DNA from: Pedobacter sp. Leaf170
GTDB taxonomy: Bacteria > Bacteroidota > Bacteroidia > Sphingobacteriales > Sphingobacteriaceae
Assembly (NCBI RefSeq): GCF_920984665.1
Contig: NZ_CAKLBP010000001.1
Location: 710,858-774,857 of the forward strand
DNA: 64,000 nt
Direction of reading: 5' to 3'
Made by a program: the position numbers and the translations under genes. Below, in pieces: positions 46,463 through 55,138 of the stretch (the stretch's first letter is position 1; each line of letters starts with the position of its first letter). A model generated the notes under the pieces. That model searched no databases and had not been told where the DNA came from. It was given only the letters and a program-made list of their open reading frames with translations.

Positions 46463-47794
46463 ATGAAAAAACAACTTTTATACACAACGCTTCTTTCCTC
46501 GGCAATATTTGCAAGTTGCCAATCTGGTTCTAAATCAAATTCGCAAAGCGATAGTTTGGAAAGCGACACAACAGCTAAAACCGCTGTCGCAGATTTAAAT
46601 CTTCCGGCACCGGATACTACTGCATCCAAAAATAAATTTAGCAAAGTTATTGGCTGGCCTGAAGGCAAAACCCCGATAGCGCCCGACGGTTTTGTGGTTA
46701 CAAAGTTCGCTTCGGGGATTAAGAGCCCAAGAAATATGATTATTACCCCAAATGGTGATGTTCTTGTGGTTTTAACAAATTCTGAAAGAAGCACTGCAGA
46801 AAAAATTGCAGGCGCTGTAACCGGCAAATCAAAATCAGAAGTTCCGGGTAAAAGTGCAAATACAATTATTCTTTATCGCGATGAAAATAAGGATGGAAAG
46901 CCTGAAACAACAACTACTTTTTTAGCGGGTTTAAATCAACCTTACGGGATGGCAATTATCGGCAACAGTTTTTACGTTGCCAATACAGATGGTTTATGGC
47001 AATACCCATATAAAACTGGCGATACAAAAATTTCAGGTCAGGGTAAAAAGATTTTAAGTTTACCTGCCGGAGGTTACAATAACCATTGGACCAGAAATTT
47101 GATAACTAATGCCGATAAAAGCAAAATATATGTAACCGTTGGTTCTGGTAGTAATGTTGGCGAAAATGGAATGGAGCATGAGGTTAGAAGAGCAAACATT
47201 TTGGAAATAAATCCGGATGGTACCGGGGAAAAAATTTATGCAAGCGGATTAAGAAATCCGGTTGGTGTAGATTGGGCTCCTGGCACAAATATGTTGTGGA
47301 CTGCAGTAAACGAAAGAGATGGTTTGGGTGATGATTTAGTGCCAGATTATATTACAAGCGTTAAAGAGGGAGGTTTTTATGGTTGGCCTTATGCCTACTT
47401 TGGTCAAAACGAAGACCCACGTTTAAAAGGCCAAAAACCTGAATTAGTGGAGAAAACAATTGTACCAGATGTTGCTGTTGGCTCACACACAGCATCATTA
47501 GGTTTAGCTTTTTATAAGGCAACTAAATTTCCTCAGAAATACCAACGAGGAGCATTTATCGGTCAGCACGGTTCATGGAATCGTTCGAAAATTTCGGGTT
47601 ATAAAGTTGCATTTGTTCCTTTTAAAAATGGCAAACCAACAGGCAAGCCTGAAGATTTTTTAACCGGCTTTATCGCTAATGAAGAAAAAGCTGAAGTTTA
47701 TGGAAGACCGGTTGGTGTAACGCTTACGCCTGATGGAGCACTACTGGTTGCTGATGATGTAAGTGGAGTGGTTTGGAGAGTTGCAGCTAAGTAA
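46463..47794 (+). CDS. PQQ-dependent sugar dehydrogenase-like lipoprotein
   Basis: From ATG 46463 the protein has 443 residues. The signal ends at the lipoprotein Cys19 (SSAIFASC). The rest is a soluble beta-propeller of the GSDH/L-sorbosone dehydrogenase family: GIKSPRNMIITPNGDVLV, NNHWTRNLI (H208), GLRNPVGVDW (R264, N265) and IGQHGSWNRS. In soluble PQQ glucose dehydrogenase the His and the RNP motif bind the cofactor. It should oxidise a sugar in the periplasm with PQQ. The next gene encodes a TonB receptor resembling the PQQ importer PqqU. Confidence 0.88.
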   Translation: MKKQLLYTTLLSSAIFASCQSGSKSNSQSDSLESDTTAKTAVADLNLPAPDTTASKNKFSKVIGWPEGKTPIAPDGFVVTKFASGIKSPRNMIITPNGDVLVVLTNSERSTAEKIAGAVTGKSKSEVPGKSANTIILYRDENKDGKPETTTTFLAGLNQPYGMAIIGNSFYVANTDGLWQYPYKTGDTKISGQGKKILSLPAGGYNNHWTRNLITNADKSKIYVTVGSGSNVGENGMEHEVRRANILEINPDGTGEKIYASGLRNPVGVDWAPGTNMLWTAVNERDGLGDDLVPDYITSVKEGGFYGWPYAYFGQNEDPRLKGQKPELVEKTIVPDVAVGSHTASLGLAFYKATKFPQKYQRGAFIGQHGSWNRSKISGYKVAFVPFKNGKPTGKPEDFLTGFIANEEKAEVYGRPVGVTLTPDGALLVADDVSGVVWRVAAK

Positions 47795-47814
47795 AAATCG
47801 AAATCAATAATTTT

Positions 47815-47852
47815 CAAAGCAGATTAAAATTGTAATTTTAGTCTGCTTTTTA
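47815..47852 (+). terminator. Terminator after the sugar dehydrogenase
   Basis: AGCAGATTAAAAT and ATTTTAGTCTGCT form a long stem with a 4-nt loop and one mismatch, followed by TTTTATTTT. The TonB receptor starts 28 bases later. Confidence 0.7.
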
Positions 47853-47879
47853 TTTTAATTAAATCTTAAACCCAGCCCT

Positions 47880-49928
47880 TTGAAATCACTTTTCTCAATA
47901 GCTTTTCTATTCATATCTTATTCTGCCATTGCCCAAATTTCAAAACCTGATACCGTTAAAAAATTAGATGAGGTTGTTGTAAAAGGATATTATAATAGTG
48001 AACAAATCATTCGTTCAGTTTCGGCAGTTAGCCTTTTAGATAGCAATCTGCTTCGTTACCAACCATCAGCTTCAATGGTAAGCGCTATTAACACAATTGC
48101 CGGGGTAAGAATGGAAGAGCGTTCGCCAGGTAGTTACCGTTTATCGCTTCGCGGAAGTTTACTACGTTCTCCTTTTGGTATCCGAAATATTAAAATTTAT
48201 ATTGATGATTTTCCTTTAACTGATGCAGGAGGCAATACTTATTTAAATTTAATTGATGCCAGTGCGATACAAAATCTCGAAGTTTACAAAGGGCCGGAAG
48301 CGAGTATTTTTGGTGCAAATACCGGGGGCGCAATCTTAATCAATAATCCAGAAATTACGAATAAAATTGAGGCATCCATTACTGCGGGCTCATTTGGTTT
48401 ATTTCATCAAACGTCAAACATTTCCCATCAATTTAAAAATTACAGTTTAAACTTTGTGCAAGGTTATCAGGAAAGCAATGGTTATCGCGAAAACAGCACT
48501 ATGAAACGTAAATATTTCCAAACCAATCATCAATGGAATTACAATAAATCGGGTGTTTTAAAAGCATTTATTTTTTATAGTGATTTAGCATATAAAACGC
48601 CGGGAGGCTTAACGCAGGCACAAATGGAATTAAATCCGCAGCAAGCCAGGCCAGCAACCCCAACCCTGCCAGGAGCGATTACACAACAAGCTGCAATATA
48701 TAATAAAACCATTTTTGGCGGATTATCAAATGTTTATCAATTAAATGAAAATTTCAAACACGTGGTTTCCATATTTACTTCCTATACTGATTTTAAAAAT
48801 CCATTTATTACAAATTTTGAAAAGAGGTATGAAAATACCCTTGGTTTAAGGACTTTTCTGGAGTATAAAAAATCGTTCAGCAATTTAACATGGAATAGCC
48901 AATTAGGTTTGGAAAGTTCATCTACAAAATCGCAAGTCAGAAATTTTAATAATAATGCAGGCATAACAGGCACAGCCCAAGCTTTTGATGATTTAAAAGC
49001 CTTTCAGGATTTTGGCTTTTTTAGAACTACATTCGATATCAATCGAAAATTGTTGATTGAATTAGCCACGAGTTTAAATTTTTATAAATATAAATATCAA
49101 AGCTTTTTCCCGGTTTCGACAGCACAAAGAGAAAGGAAATTTGCAGAACAGTTGATGCCCAAACTGGCAATTTCGTACTTAATTAATCAAAATTTTTCTG
49201 TAAGAAGTTCTGTTAGTAAGGGTTACGCCCCACCAACAATTGCCGAAGTACGTTCATCAGACAATAACATTAATAATGATTTACAGGCAGAAAATGGATG
49301 GAATTACGAAGTTGGCTTGCGTTACAAATCGCTGGACAATAGATTTTATGCAAACGCTAATGTTTATCAGTTTAAATTAAAAGATGCTATTGTTAGAAGG
49401 TTAAATTCTAACGACACTGAATATTTTGTAAATGCAGGTGGAACCAATCAAAAAGGAATTGAGATAGAAACGTCATTTTGGGTAATAAAAGAAAACACCG
49501 GACTTTTAAATGCTTTAGAAATTAGAAATAACTATACCTACAGCCATTATTATTTTGATGATTTTAGTAACGCGACAAATAATTTTTCGGGCAATAAGTT
49601 AACCGGCGTACCTGCAAACGTATTAGTAAGCAGTTTAAGTTTTCAGTTTAAAAGTGGTTTTTATTTGTTTGCGCAACATAACTACACATCATCTATACCG
49701 CTAAATGATGCGAACAGCGTTTTCTCAAAGCGTTATAATTTAATAGAAGCCAAAGCTGGTGTTAGTGCGCTTAAAATTGGCAAAACAAAACTGAACATTT
49801 TTACAGGGGTTAATAATCTACTAAATGAAAAGTATAGCTTAGGTAATGACTTAAATGCGGCTAATAACCGATACTTTAATCCGGCAGCATCAAGAAACTA
49901 CTACGTTGGTACAGCCATTAAACTATAA
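47880..49928 (+). CDS. TonB-dependent receptor, PqqU/YncD-like
   Basis: A 682-residue outer-membrane receptor with signal peptide (KSLFSIAFLFISYSAIAQ), plug domain (INTIAGVRMEERSPGSYRLS, SLRGSLLRSPFGIRNIKIYID, VYKGPEASIFGANTGGAIL) and beta-barrel ending NRYFNPAASRNYYVGTAIKL. The barrel phrase PGGLTQAQMELNPQQA (241-256) and the C-terminal RYF/YxPxxxRNY pattern match, as I recall it, E. coli YncD, identified as the PQQ importer PqqU. It starts with TTG and follows the PQQ-type dehydrogenase, so PQQ import is a plausible role. Siderophore transport remains possible. Confidence 0.85.
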   Translation: MKSLFSIAFLFISYSAIAQISKPDTVKKLDEVVVKGYYNSEQIIRSVSAVSLLDSNLLRYQPSASMVSAINTIAGVRMEERSPGSYRLSLRGSLLRSPFGIRNIKIYIDDFPLTDAGGNTYLNLIDASAIQNLEVYKGPEASIFGANTGGAILINNPEITNKIEASITAGSFGLFHQTSNISHQFKNYSLNFVQGYQESNGYRENSTMKRKYFQTNHQWNYNKSGVLKAFIFYSDLAYKTPGGLTQAQMELNPQQARPATPTLPGAITQQAAIYNKTIFGGLSNVYQLNENFKHVVSIFTSYTDFKNPFITNFEKRYENTLGLRTFLEYKKSFSNLTWNSQLGLESSSTKSQVRNFNNNAGITGTAQAFDDLKAFQDFGFFRTTFDINRKLLIELATSLNFYKYKYQSFFPVSTAQRERKFAEQLMPKLAISYLINQNFSVRSSVSKGYAPPTIAEVRSSDNNINNDLQAENGWNYEVGLRYKSLDNRFYANANVYQFKLKDAIVRRLNSNDTEYFVNAGGTNQKGIEIETSFWVIKENTGLLNALEIRNNYTYSHYYFDDFSNATNNFSGNKLTGVPANVLVSSLSFQFKSGFYLFAQHNYTSSIPLNDANSVFSKRYNLIEAKAGVSALKIGKTKLNIFTGVNNLLNEKYSLGNDLNAANNRYFNPAASRNYYVGTAIKL

Positions 49929-49959
49929 TGCCTTACTTGTTTTAACAAATAAGGCATTA
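49926..49959 (+). terminator. Hairpin after the TonB receptor gene
   Basis: TAATGCCTTA and TAAGGCATTA form a perfect 10-bp stem starting at the stop codon; a loop-internal TTGTT/AACAA may extend it. No T run follows, so it may be an mRNA 3' stabiliser. Confidence 0.5.
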
Positions 49960-50022
49960 CACATCAGAAAAATTTGTTTACATTTTTCATGGGATGTAGA
50001 GCTGATAGGATAGACGATTTAT

Positions 50023-50376
50023 TTAGTTTGTTTGGTTTGTAGTTTCGTTTTCTTTAAGATAAATTTCATTTACAACAATTTCTATTGAGTAACGCTTGCT
50101 TCCATCTTTTGCTTCGTAAAAATTATTGAGCAAACGTCCTTCAATACTTAAATGTGTACCCTTTTTTACCTTTTCTGCAGCTAATTCTGCTTTGGCGCCC
50201 CAAAAAGTTAGCGTAAACCATTGTGTTTTCTTAACCTCCTGTCCACCAGAAGTTTTGTAAGAATCATTAACAGCCAGTTGTACCTTTGCTAATTTTAGTG
50301 TACCAGATAAATTTTTAATTTCTGCATCTGCACCTGCAAATCCACTTAATTCTACTTTGTTTGTAATCGCATCCAT
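50023..50376 (-). CDS. ssb: Single-stranded DNA-binding protein (SSB paralogue)
   Basis: From the ATG at 50376 the product has 117 residues (MDAITNKVELSGFAGADAEIK). The OB-fold of SSB is seen in KVQLAVNDSYKTSGGQEVKKTQWFTLTFWGAKAELAAEKVKKGTHLSIEGRL as shorter blocks: KKTQWFTLTFWG, KKGTHLSIEGRL. It ends without a long acidic tail or the DDxPF tip of the main SSB, so this is probably an accessory copy. The open frame extends to 50448, but the upstream part is not SSB-like. Confidence 0.85.
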   Translation of the reverse strand: MDAITNKVELSGFAGADAEIKNLSGTLKLAKVQLAVNDSYKTSGGQEVKKTQWFTLTFWGAKAELAAEKVKKGTHLSIEGRLLNNFYEAKDGSKRYSIEIVVNEIYLKENETTNQTN

Positions 50377-50601
50377 AATATAAATATTTAGTTTCTTGAT
50401 AATTAAAGACCAATAGTGCAATTCACTACCGACAGAACAAAGTTGCATATAACCGAAAGGCTTACTCGGGTATTAAACATTTATAGTCGTTTATAAACGT
50501 TTAAAATCGGCTATGACACTGATTTAAAAGGATTTATTTTTTGTACCTTATATATTTTATTAATTTTATGCCGTCATCCCATAATTAACTTTAGAAAAAT
50601 T

Positions 50602-50949
50602 ATGGACCGTTTATGCCTCGATTGCGGTAACCCGGTTAAGGGTCGTGCCGATAAAAAATTTTGTGACGACTTATGTCGCAATAACTATAATAACCACCTA
50701 AAAGCTGAAGATAACGCGATTGTTAAAGCAGTAAATTTGATTTTGAAAAGAAATCGCTCAATCCTATCGAAATTTAATCCGGATGGAAAAGCTAAAATAA
50801 CCCGAAACAAGTTAATAAGTGCGGGATTTAATTTTAATTACCATACTTCAATACACCTTACACATAATGGAAACACTTATATTTTCTGTTATGAGTTTGG
50901 TTACCTTGCTATTGGAGAACTTGACATTTTAATTGTAAAAAAGGAATAG
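50602..50949 (+). CDS. Small zinc-ribbon protein of unknown function
   Basis: A 115-residue protein starting MDRLCLDCGNPVKGRADKKF with a CxxC (C5, C8) and CxxxC (C21, C25) zinc ribbon, then a longer C-terminal region (HTSIHLTHNGNTYIFCYEFGY). The N-terminus resembles DUF2116-type zinc ribbons. No function is known. TAACTTTA (50586-50593) eight bases ahead is a near-perfect -7 element. Confidence 0.78.
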   Translation: MDRLCLDCGNPVKGRADKKFCDDLCRNNYNNHLKAEDNAIVKAVNLILKRNRSILSKFNPDGKAKITRNKLISAGFNFNYHTSIHLTHNGNTYIFCYEFGYLAIGELDILIVKKE

Positions 50950-51049
50950 GTTTTGCCACACCGCATTTCTTGCCTGGATAATAACTTTTTTGCTTATCAG
51001 CAATAAGAATTAAATTTTAAGAATACATTAGCATAGTATTTAGGAATTC

Positions 51050-51463
51050 ATGGAGCAAAGCATTAAACCATCACCAACCGAGCAAGTTTCTGCATATATA
51101 GATAAACTTGAACCAAACGTGGCAGAAATTATTCAGGCCATTAGAAAGTTGATTTTATCTACAGATAAAGAAATTGCAGAACATATTAAGTGGAATAGCC
51201 CAAGTTTTTACTATACCGGTAAAATTAAAGACTTCGATGCGAAAGAATACAAAAGAGATATTGCAGTATTAAACCTAAATAAACAACGAATTATGCTTGT
51301 TTTGCCAACGGGCGATAGGATAACTGAAAGTTTGGATTTATTAGAAGGGAATTATAAAGATGGTAGAAGGATAATAAATTTTAAAGATTTAGATGATGTT
51401 TTATCTAAGGCTACAAAACTTCAAAAAGCAATAGAAAATTGGCTTCAAACAGTTGAGCAATAA
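51050..51463 (+). CDS. DUF1801 domain protein
   Basis: A 137-residue protein beginning MEQSIKPSPTEQVSAYIDKL with the DUF1801/YdhG-like pattern: HIKWNSPSFYYTGKIKDFD, VLNLNKQRIMLVLP and GRRIINFKDLDDV. Such proteins are small soluble proteins of unknown activity. It lies 100 bp after the zinc-ribbon gene and is followed by a terminator for the opposite-strand lipoprotein. Confidence 0.85.
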   Translation: MEQSIKPSPTEQVSAYIDKLEPNVAEIIQAIRKLILSTDKEIAEHIKWNSPSFYYTGKIKDFDAKEYKRDIAVLNLNKQRIMLVLPTGDRITESLDLLEGNYKDGRRIINFKDLDDVLSKATKLQKAIENWLQTVEQ

Positions 51464-51487
51464 AAAGGTCAAGTATATAAACTCGAC
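51463..51487 (-). terminator. Terminator of the lipoprotein gene
   Basis: On the minus strand GGTCGAGT and ACTTGACC form a stem with a 6-nt loop followed by TTTTTATT, 26 nt after the lipoprotein stop. Confidence 0.65.
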
Positions 51488-51512
51488 CCAATTATATTCT
51501 CTTAATATTCTT

Positions 51513-52292
51513 TTATTTAAATTCACTCAGCTCCACAACTCTGTCTGGATCGCTCACTTTTAAAAATGATGTTCCTTTTGCGTTTTTATACCAGGTGAAA
51601 TTATTATTGAAATTCGCCATATTCTCTGGAGCAAGCAAATCGCTTGAAGCCTTTAGATCTACAGATTCGCCAGTTTTATAATTCGTTTGATAAAGAGAAG
51701 TTTTTGTGGCAAATACAAATGTGGTTTTATCAGGCGAATATAAAATGAAACGACCTTGTATGCGCTCCGCATCATTTTGTCTTTTCAGCTGATAAACTCT
51801 ACCATTTATTATCGTTACTACGTAATCGTTATTAAGTAAAAAAATACTCAGCGTTAACTCTTCCAAACCCTTCGTTATTTTACTATCCATTGCGCCATTT
51901 GATGGGCGATCGAGTTTGGTAACTTCTGGTTGCCCGTTATGTAGCGAGATTATGTAAAAGGGAGAAACTAAACCTGAACTATCCGCAACCTGAACAATTG
52001 CCGCAGTTTTCTGAGTATTTAAAAATCTGGGTTGTAAAAAAATACTTGCAACTGGTTTTGGGTCGTTTTTAACTGAAATTACAGTGTCTTTGTATTTAAC
52101 ATTGTAGGTAATTGCATTTACATTAGATGAATCAACCTTTTTAAAAGTTAAAATATCTTTTTTGCTTTTAGGAGTAGTATTGAAATTCTCTTCTCCGGTA
52201 AAATTATTTGCAACTATTGTTTTTTCCAGCTTCGATTCACTACAAGAGAAAAAGCAAATTGAGATTAGTACGAATAAGTAAGTTACTTTCAT
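51513..52292 (-). CDS. Lipoprotein of unknown function
   Basis: A 259-residue exported protein with a lipoprotein signal (KVTYLFVLISICFFSCSES; Cys16 in FFSC). The mature part is beta-rich, with a possible repeated strand pattern (YVVTIINGRVYQLKRQND, RFILYSPDKTTFVFATKTSLYQT), which could be a small beta-propeller-like domain. No known family is recognised. Confidence 0.75.
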   Translation of the reverse strand: MKVTYLFVLISICFFSCSESKLEKTIVANNFTGEENFNTTPKSKKDILTFKKVDSSNVNAITYNVKYKDTVISVKNDPKPVASIFLQPRFLNTQKTAAIVQVADSSGLVSPFYIISLHNGQPEVTKLDRPSNGAMDSKITKGLEELTLSIFLLNNDYVVTIINGRVYQLKRQNDAERIQGRFILYSPDKTTFVFATKTSLYQTNYKTGESVDLKASSDLLAPENMANFNNNFTWYKNAKGTSFLKVSDPDRVVELSEFK

Positions 52293-52529
52293 AAAACAGA
52301 TGTCTTTTTTTTACTAATTTATAATCTTTATTTCCCAAATCAATAGTGATGGTTAAAGTATTACGTAAAAAAGTGCTCTAATTAAAAAATACATAAATAA
52401 AAGATAACATGGTTTGTAAGCAATTATTTAAGGTTTATGTAACGATTAAACATTCATTTTTAGGTATTTATTTAATGACAAAAAATTTGATTGTCATGAT
52501 TAAAAAACTTTTTGAAAACAGATATATCA

Positions 52530-52537
52530 TATTTTTG
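52530..52537 (+). promoter_or_regulatory. -7 element ahead of the VOC protein
   Basis: TATTTTTG matches TAnnTTTG exactly, 20 bases before the ATG at 52558. Confidence 0.6.
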
Positions 52538-52557
52538 CATTTTACATCAAAAAATAA

Positions 52558-52980
52558 ATGAAACAAAATTTGCAACACGTTGCCATTGTGGTAAATGATT
52601 ATGATGAAGCAATTGAATTTTATACTCAAAAATTAGATTTTGATTTAATTGAAGATACGCGTCTATCTGATACAAAACGTTGGGTTCTAATTAAACCAAA
52701 AGGTGACAGTGGAAGTTCAATATTGTTAGCAAAAGGCATAACCGAAGAACAAAAAAGCAGAATTGGCAATCAAACTGGTGGTAGGGTATTTCTATTTTTG
52801 AGCACTGATAACTTTGAAATAGATTATCAAAAGTTGGTTAATAATGGTGTCATAATTATAAGGGAACCAAGTATTGAAGAATATGGTAAAGTGGCAGTTT
52901 TTGCAGATTTATATGGTAATCTCTGGGATTTAATTGAATCAAAAAAATCTGAGCCTTACTTCTACTCTACCAGAATTTAA
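52558..52980 (+). CDS. VOC-superfamily (glyoxalase-like) protein
   Basis: A 140-residue protein with paired beta-alpha-beta-beta-beta modules: NLQHVAIVVNDYDEAIEFYTQ with metal-ligand candidate His7, and KVAVFADLYGNLWDLIE with Glu in LIE. This is the pattern of single-domain glyoxalase/bleomycin-resistance/dioxygenase (VOC) proteins. The reaction is unknown. Directly after its stop begins the remnant of a monooxygenase gene. Confidence 0.9.
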   Translation: MKQNLQHVAIVVNDYDEAIEFYTQKLDFDLIEDTRLSDTKRWVLIKPKGDSGSSILLAKGITEEQKSRIGNQTGGRVFLFLSTDNFEIDYQKLVNNGVIIIREPSIEEYGKVAVFADLYGNLWDLIESKKSEPYFYSTRI

Positions 52981-52982
52981 AA

Positions 52983-53236
52983 ATAAAAGATACAACAAGA
53001 ATAGAGTTTACAATTTCAGAACTAAAAAAATTAAAGGATTTAACCATTTTAGAAAGTGGAAATATTTTGTTCGAGATTAACAGACTAAAACAAACCCAAG
53101 TGTGATAGTTTTATGGGAATGTTTTAAGAACGAAGAAACTTTCAATAAAAATTTAAAATCTCAACATTTAAAATCATTTCTTAAACTTGATTTGGTAGAA
53201 TTTGAAAAAGGTTATTTAACAGATAATATTGATTAA
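52983..53236 (+). pseudogene. Remnant of a small antibiotic-biosynthesis-monooxygenase-like gene
   Basis: Frame one reads ...LTILESGNILFEINRLKQ and then hits TGA at 53103-53105. Adding one A in CAAACCCAAG (near 53093) joins it to LKQNPSVIVLWECFKNEETFN and on to LKSQHLKSFLKLDLVEFEKGYLTDNID, ending at 53236. The repaired sequence has the ABM-domain pattern (E-x-n-r...WE-x-f-x-n-E-E-x-f-x(4)-L-x-S-x-H). No start codon is found, so the N-terminus is also lost. It may be a gene decayed by a single-base deletion, or the base is a sequencing error. Confidence 0.6.
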
Positions 53237-53339
53237 TAAAAAACAACTGCCCACAATTAATCCTAATTTAAAGCTGACCAAAGTTTATGTAATATTTGCT
53301 TTGGTTTGGTTTTTGTGAAAGTTTTAAAAATTATCAATT

Positions 53340-53738
53340 ATGAAAAACCTACTTATCCTCGGGATTGCTTTATGCTTTTTTAGTTCATGTTTAGAAAAAG
53401 TTAATCCTGATACCTTAAAAAATACAAACTGGGAATTGACGAGCATAACCGGAATTACATTGCCTGCAAGTGGTACAGCGTCTTTAATATTTGGAGATAG
53501 CCTAAATGTGAGCGGAAAATCTTTTTGTAATAGTTATGGTGGCAAGGCAGAAATCAATGAAGATAAGGTTTCTTTAAAGAATCTCTTTAGTACAAAAATG
53601 TTCTGCCAGGACACTGATTCATCAGAAAGGGCTTATTTAAATGCCTTAAACGAAACCAATAATATAAAAATCGTTGATAATAAGCTTGAACTACTAAAAG
53701 ATGAAAAAACGCTGTTGGTTTTTACCAAAGTAAATTAA
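53340..53738 (+). CDS. META-domain (HslJ-like) lipoprotein
   Basis: A 132-residue lipoprotein (signal KNLLILGIALCFFSSCLEK, Cys17) with a META domain: LKNTNWELTSITG, ASLIFGDSLNVSGKSFCNSYGGKAEI as blocks GKSFCNSYGG and DKVSLKNLFSTKMFC, then a final LLVFTKV strand. The pair N-W-x-L and G-x-x-x-C-N-x-Y-G is typical of HslJ-like heat-shock or envelope-stress proteins. Role unknown. Confidence 0.88.
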   Translation: MKNLLILGIALCFFSSCLEKVNPDTLKNTNWELTSITGITLPASGTASLIFGDSLNVSGKSFCNSYGGKAEINEDKVSLKNLFSTKMFCQDTDSSERAYLNALNETNNIKIVDNKLELLKDEKTLLVFTKVN

Positions 53739-53750
53739 TATTCATATTTC

Positions 53751-53790
53751 AAAAAGCCCGATAGAAATTTTTAGTATTTTCGGGCTTTCT
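53751..53790 (+). terminator. Terminator after the META-domain lipoprotein
   Basis: AAAGCCCGA and TCGGGCTTT form the stem, with inner GAAAT/ATTTT pairing, 13 nt after the stop. T-rich on both sides. Confidence 0.8.
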
Positions 53791-53806
53791 GTTCCAAGCC
53801 TCTTAA

Positions 53807-54757
53807 ATGCCGATAGCAAAAATTAAAGAAGATTTAAAGTTCTTTTTCTCTACTTTGAGAAAGGCATTTAACGTATTTCAGGAAAACGATCCTTTGCGCT
53901 TAGCTGGCGCAACCGCATTTTTTACTAATTTTGCATTACCACCCATATTAATTATTTTAATTAGGCTTTTCGGTATGTTTACCGATAGAAGAACACTTGT
54001 TGCAAACATTTTTGACCGTCTGGCTAATATTTTAGATGAGAATAGTATTAAGCAAATCAGACTTACATTAAGAAACATCCGCGGCATAGACCAGGAATGG
54101 TATATCACTTTATTAAGTTTTGTATTTTTCTTTTTTGTGGCTACTACCCTATTTAACGTAATAAAAAATTCTTTAGAACAAATCTGGAGTATTGGCATGA
54201 GCAGTAAAAAAGGCATTGTTAATACCTTAAAATCCAGGGCTATATCGGTAACCATTATACTCTTGGCCGGTATTTTATTTTTTATAGGCTTACTGGCCGA
54301 CAGTATTCAGGCGGTTATAGGTTCCTACCTAAAAACCAATTCTCCATCATTTGAACTGATTGCAACATCTATAATTAACCAAATTGTATTTGTAATTATT
54401 GTTACCGCATGGTTTACAATTCTGTTTAGATTTTTAACTAATGGTCGCCCAACCTGGCGAGCCGCAATTTCTGGTGGATTATTAACCGGATGCCTGTTTA
54501 CAGCAGGAAAATATATTTTACGCATTTTGCTTCCGCTAAGTAATATCAGCAATATTTATGGTTCTGCAGGCTCTATAATTGTAATTATGCTGTTTGTATT
54601 TTACTCATCGCTAATATTCTATTTCGGAGCATCGTTTATAAAAGCCTTAAGTGTTGGCAGGGAAACACCAATTATTCCTAAAAATGGTGCATTTGCTTAC
54701 GAACTAACCGAGGTAGAAAACCAAATGATTGAGCACAAAAAAAGGACAGAAGTTTAA
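53807..54757 (+). CDS. YihY/BrkB family inner membrane protein
   Basis: A 316-residue membrane protein with about six helices. It starts MPIAKIKEDLKFFFSTLRKAF and has the YihY/UPF0761 core ENDPLRLAGATAFFTNFALPP, FNVIKNSLEQIW, NIYGSAGSIIVIMLFVFYSSLIFYFGASFIKA as blocks LSNISNIYGSAGS and YSSLIFYFGASF. BrkB was first linked to serum resistance, but the activity is unknown. The stop codon lies inside the loop of its own terminator. Confidence 0.93.
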   Translation: MPIAKIKEDLKFFFSTLRKAFNVFQENDPLRLAGATAFFTNFALPPILIILIRLFGMFTDRRTLVANIFDRLANILDENSIKQIRLTLRNIRGIDQEWYITLLSFVFFFFVATTLFNVIKNSLEQIWSIGMSSKKGIVNTLKSRAISVTIILLAGILFFIGLLADSIQAVIGSYLKTNSPSFELIATSIINQIVFVIIVTAWFTILFRFLTNGRPTWRAAISGGLLTGCLFTAGKYILRILLPLSNISNIYGSAGSIIVIMLFVFYSSLIFYFGASFIKALSVGRETPIIPKNGAFAYELTEVENQMIEHKKRTEV

Positions 54758-54772
54758 TTCTGTCCTTTTTTA
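54738..54772. terminator. Bidirectional terminator overlapping the BrkB stop codon
   Basis: AAAAGGACAGAA and TTCTGTCCTTTT form a 12-bp stem around GTTTAA, which contains the TAA stop of the BrkB gene. The convergent small gene ends at 54788, so one hairpin serves both. Confidence 0.9.
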
Positions 54773-54787
54773 CTTTTTTTAAATTAT

Positions 54788-55063
54788 TTATCCCACCGCA
54801 GGAATTTTTTCATATCCTTCCATTTCAAACACGGCAAGCTTATTAAGTAAGTTATAATGTAATGTTCCGAATAGATTTACCATTCCATCTTTGCTTCTGC
54901 CTTCCATCCAAACCGACTCTTTAACAATTTCAGTGTTTCTGTTTACCTGACTTTTGAAGATGTTATTTTCATCTTTAATAATCAAATCATTAACATCAAT
55001 CCTAAATTCATTCAAAAGCGAAATGAAACTTTGGCCTTTTAGTAATAGTTCCTTTAAATTCAT
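54788..55063 (-). CDS. Small protein of unknown function
   Basis: A 91-residue soluble protein starting MNLKELLLKGQSFISLLNEF. No signal, membrane segment or known motif. It is the first gene on the minus strand of a pair with the outer-membrane protein further upstream, but lies 75 bp apart and may be separate. Function unknown. Confidence 0.65.
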   Translation of the reverse strand: MNLKELLLKGQSFISLLNEFRIDVNDLIIKDENNIFKSQVNRNTEIVKESVWMEGRSKDGMVNLFGTLHYNLLNKLAVFEMEGYEKIPAVG

Positions 55064-55138
55064 GGTGATATATTTACAAGGTTAGGTTATTACTAAAACC
55101 ACACGATGTTAAATTGGTTTTAAGTTTATGTAAAATAA

